Positions 32,082 through 33,395 of a stretch of 33,395 nucleotides of DNA are shown here, in pieces. A program made the position numbers and the translations under genes. Location of the stretch: positions 1 to 33,395 of the forward strand of contig CANOTH010000011.1 of assembly GCA_947570505.1 (NCBI GenBank), read 5' to 3'. The first letter of the stretch is position 1. Each line of letters starts with the position of its first letter. The DNA is from an uncultured Candidatus Saccharibacteria bacterium. Its GTDB lineage: Bacteria > Patescibacteriota > Saccharimonadia > Saccharimonadales > Saccharimonadaceae. The notes below the pieces were generated by a model that saw only the letters and a program-made list of their open reading frames with translations, was not told where the DNA came from and did no database searches.

Positions 32082-32648
32082 ATGAAAACTCGAGACGTAA
32101 AAATCATAGCAATTGTTGGCATGAGCGGCAGCGGCAAATCAGTTGTAGTCGACTACCTAACAGAACATGGCTTCCCCAAAGTCTACTTCGGAGGCATGAT
32201 TTATAAAGAAATGGAAAAACGCGGCATTGAATATAGCCCTGATAACGAACGCGAATTCCGCGAGATGATTCGTAATACCGAAGGCAAAGATTGGGTCGTC
32301 CGACAGGCCATTGCCGAGACCAAAGATTTAATTGAAGCCGGGCAAAAGCGCATTATCCTTGATGGAGTGTACTCTTGGACCGAATATAAAGCCCTCAAGC
32401 ACGAATTCCCTGGAGAATTAACCTTTTTGGCTGTCGTCACTCCAAAAGCCCTGCGCTACGAACGAGTTGCCAACCGCCCCGAGCGCCCCTTTGATGGCCA
32501 AAAAATCCGCGAGCGCGATTATAGCGAAATCGAGAATCTCGAAAAAGGCGCCCCTATTGCCATGGCCGACTACTATGTTTTGAACGATGGCGCAATCGCA
32601 GATCTGCAGAATCAAGTCGCTAAAATCCTCAAGGAGATCAATTTCTAA
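32082..32648 (+). CDS. P-loop kinase, dephospho-CoA/nucleoside-monophosphate kinase-like
   Basis: 188 aa. The Walker A GMSGSGKS lies at 13-20. YFGGMIYKEMEKRGI is reminiscent of NMP-kinase substrate-binding helices, IILDGVYSWTEY is a Walker-B-like DGVYS element as in dephospho-CoA kinase/AK6-type proteins, and RVANRPERPFDG is a lid-like basic segment. The substrate cannot be assigned; it could be dephospho-CoA or a nucleotide. It is divergent from polA. Cassettes 9 and 10 follow 89 nt after the stop. Confidence 0.75.
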   Translation: MKTRDVKIIAIVGMSGSGKSVVVDYLTEHGFPKVYFGGMIYKEMEKRGIEYSPDNEREFREMIRNTEGKDWVVRQAIAETKDLIEAGQKRIILDGVYSWTEYKALKHEFPGELTFLAVVTPKALRYERVANRPERPFDGQKIRERDYSEIENLEKGAPIAMADYYVLNDGAIADLQNQVAKILKEINF

Positions 32649-32737
32649 AGCTGGAGAGTTTAGCTACCAAGCCGCCTGTTGGGATTATTATCGTCGCTAT
32701 CTAGAAACATTACCTTAATTTAATCCAACATATACTC

Positions 32738-32947
32738 TTCGTCCGTAGCGGGTACATTGCGTTGGATTATGGCTCCCTCAGAGATAATGGTAGACGCGGT
32801 GATGAATGGTCTTCAGTAAGTACGACCTACTCATCTAACTTTCGGGCTCTAGCATACAACCTATTATTCACTGATTTAGGTATTTTCCCATCTGACGGCC
32901 CGCTCAATCGTTGGGGTGGTTTCCCCGTCCGCTGTTTGGTATACTAG
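32738..32947 (+). repeat. Cassette 9: orphan FISUMP/DGR-like variable module
   Basis: Full length, FVRSGYIALDYGSLRDNG..EWSSVSTTYSSN..AYNLLFTDLGIFPSDGPLNRWGGFPVRCLVY, stop TAG. There is an internal ATG but none before the conserved start. It is separated from cassette 10 by only 7 nt and has no hairpin of its own. Confidence 0.88.
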
Positions 32948-32954
32948 TTTAGGC

Positions 32955-33164
32955 TTCGTCCGTAGCGGACACATTACTCTATACAACGGAGCTTTGTGGT
33001 CATTCGGCTTCGTTGGCGACGGCTGGTCTAGAACGGCAGCTAGTTATGGAGGGAGTGGTTCCTGGGATGCTATAGCTTACTACCTCAATGCAACTACATC
33101 CAGTGTTGAAGCAGCCGTTCACTACGTTCGTTGGCTTGGTCTCCCCGTCCGCTGTTTGGTATAG
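32955..33164 (+). repeat. Cassette 10: orphan FISUMP/DGR-like variable module
   Basis: Full length, FVRSGHITLYNGALWSFG..GWSRTAASYGGSGSWDAIAYYLNATTSSVEAAVHYVRWLGLPVRCLV. The end motif has a change that makes the stop come one codon early (GTATAG). It is in tandem behind cassette 9. An ATG upstream lies inside cassette 9 in another frame. Confidence 0.88.
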
Positions 33165-33183
33165 CTAGTTATATGTATCAGCC

Positions 33184-33360
33184 TTCGTTGTTATTACTAA
33201 CTATTGTAGGATATAAAAGTGTTGAGCCAGAGGGCTAGTTTCTAATTTTAGCAAAAGTCAGCACGGTCACGTCCGGGGAACTTTTGCGTCCGTCAGGAAA
33301 ATTAGCAACTAGCCCTCTGCGCGAAGCACTCATCCTACAATAGTTAGTAATAAAAACGAA
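33184..33360. repeat. Very long hairpin after cassette 10
   Basis: Outer arms of 29 bp with one mismatch (33184-33212 with 33332-33360; 22 bp perfect in the core). The inner sequence pairs further: CAGAGGGCTAGTT/AACTAGCCCTCTG, CTAATTTT/AAAATTAG, AAAAGT/ACTTTT. It starts 19 nt after the cassette stop. The window ends at 33395 with CTCCACCCGGACT, a string also present in the loop of the hairpin after cassette 3. Confidence 0.85.
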
Positions 33361-33395
33361 TGATAGATTCGCTTGCAAGAGGCTCCACCCGGACT

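Noticed and set aside
403..33164. Integron-type gene cassettes with attC sites
   Set aside because: The cassettes carry no complete gene, the hairpins do not show the attC R/L box arrangement, most copies are not in an array, and no integrase is seen.
1258..33360. IS200/IS605-like or MITE ends in the hairpins
   Set aside because: The hairpin arms are not similar between copies, there are no target-site duplications, and no transposase is present.
1..33395. CRISPR array
   Set aside because: No regularly spaced short direct repeats and no cas genes were found; the 23-bp elements near comM are irregularly spaced and in frame with a gene.

Overview
The window reads as a chromosomal segment of a Candidate Phyla Radiation bacterium, most likely Candidatus Saccharibacteria (TM7). 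This rests on compact single-copy housekeeping genes, several leaderless promoters (extended -10 boxes a few bases before the ATG), trimmed enzymes (ThrRS without TGS domain, short MiaA, PolA without proofreading residues) and a stand-alone VirD4/TraG-like ATPase. No 16S gene is present, so the phylum call is an inference.

Layout. 1-1402: non-coding, with two short orphan cassettes. 1406-9958 (minus): gyrA and gyrB, a small membrane protein, a T4SS-type ATPase with an associated cytoplasmic protein, and a four-helix membrane protein. 10115-11864: RNA-rich, with a putative ~0.8 kb structured RNA (minus) and tmRNA (minus). 12035-15229 (plus): comM/yifB, infC (ATT start), rpmI, rplT, rpmB. 15283-16318 (minus): RNase P RNA, tRNA-Met, tRNA-Ser. 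16373-20514 (minus): Nudix-RNase H fusion, M50 protease, an MBL-like protein, a wHTH-nucleotidyltransferase-like regulator, miaA. 21162-23626 (minus): thrS and a YgjV-like membrane protein. 23847-25136 (plus): an LPXTG-type surface protein. 25547-28860: tRNA-Val, rpsT, holA, mutM and a GDPD-like protein. 29493-32648: polA (minus) and a P-loop kinase (plus).

The standout is a family of ~210-bp cassettes scattered between these genes: ten copies, nine full length and one truncated. All share sharp ends (TTCGTCCGTAGCGG at the start, GTCCGCTGTTTGGTATAC at the end) and have no shared sequence outside. Each encodes an open ~68-residue C-terminal module of the FISUMP/C-type-lectin-like kind ending in G-(F/L)-P-V-R-C-L-V, without a credible start. 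At the hypervariable codons, variation is almost always NNY, the footprint expected from AAY codons hit by adenine-specific mutagenesis in diversity-generating retroelements (DGRs). The cassette end is GC-rich, and four copies are followed by a long hairpin. Two copies share a 96-bp identical 3' part but differ 5', which suggests gene conversion. The end motif recurs inverted 2-7 nt after the stop codons of gyrA, the M50 protease and polA. I read this as a dispersed archive of DGR-type variable repeats that may exchange sequence with an expressed surface protein elsewhere. No reverse transcriptase, template repeat or recipient gene lies in the window, so the mechanism is inferred.

Other points: a 23-bp element repeated six times in one reading frame in and just upstream of comM; a CIRCE-like operator before rpmI; partial 3'-end duplications behind two tRNA genes; and two unidentified structured RNAs.
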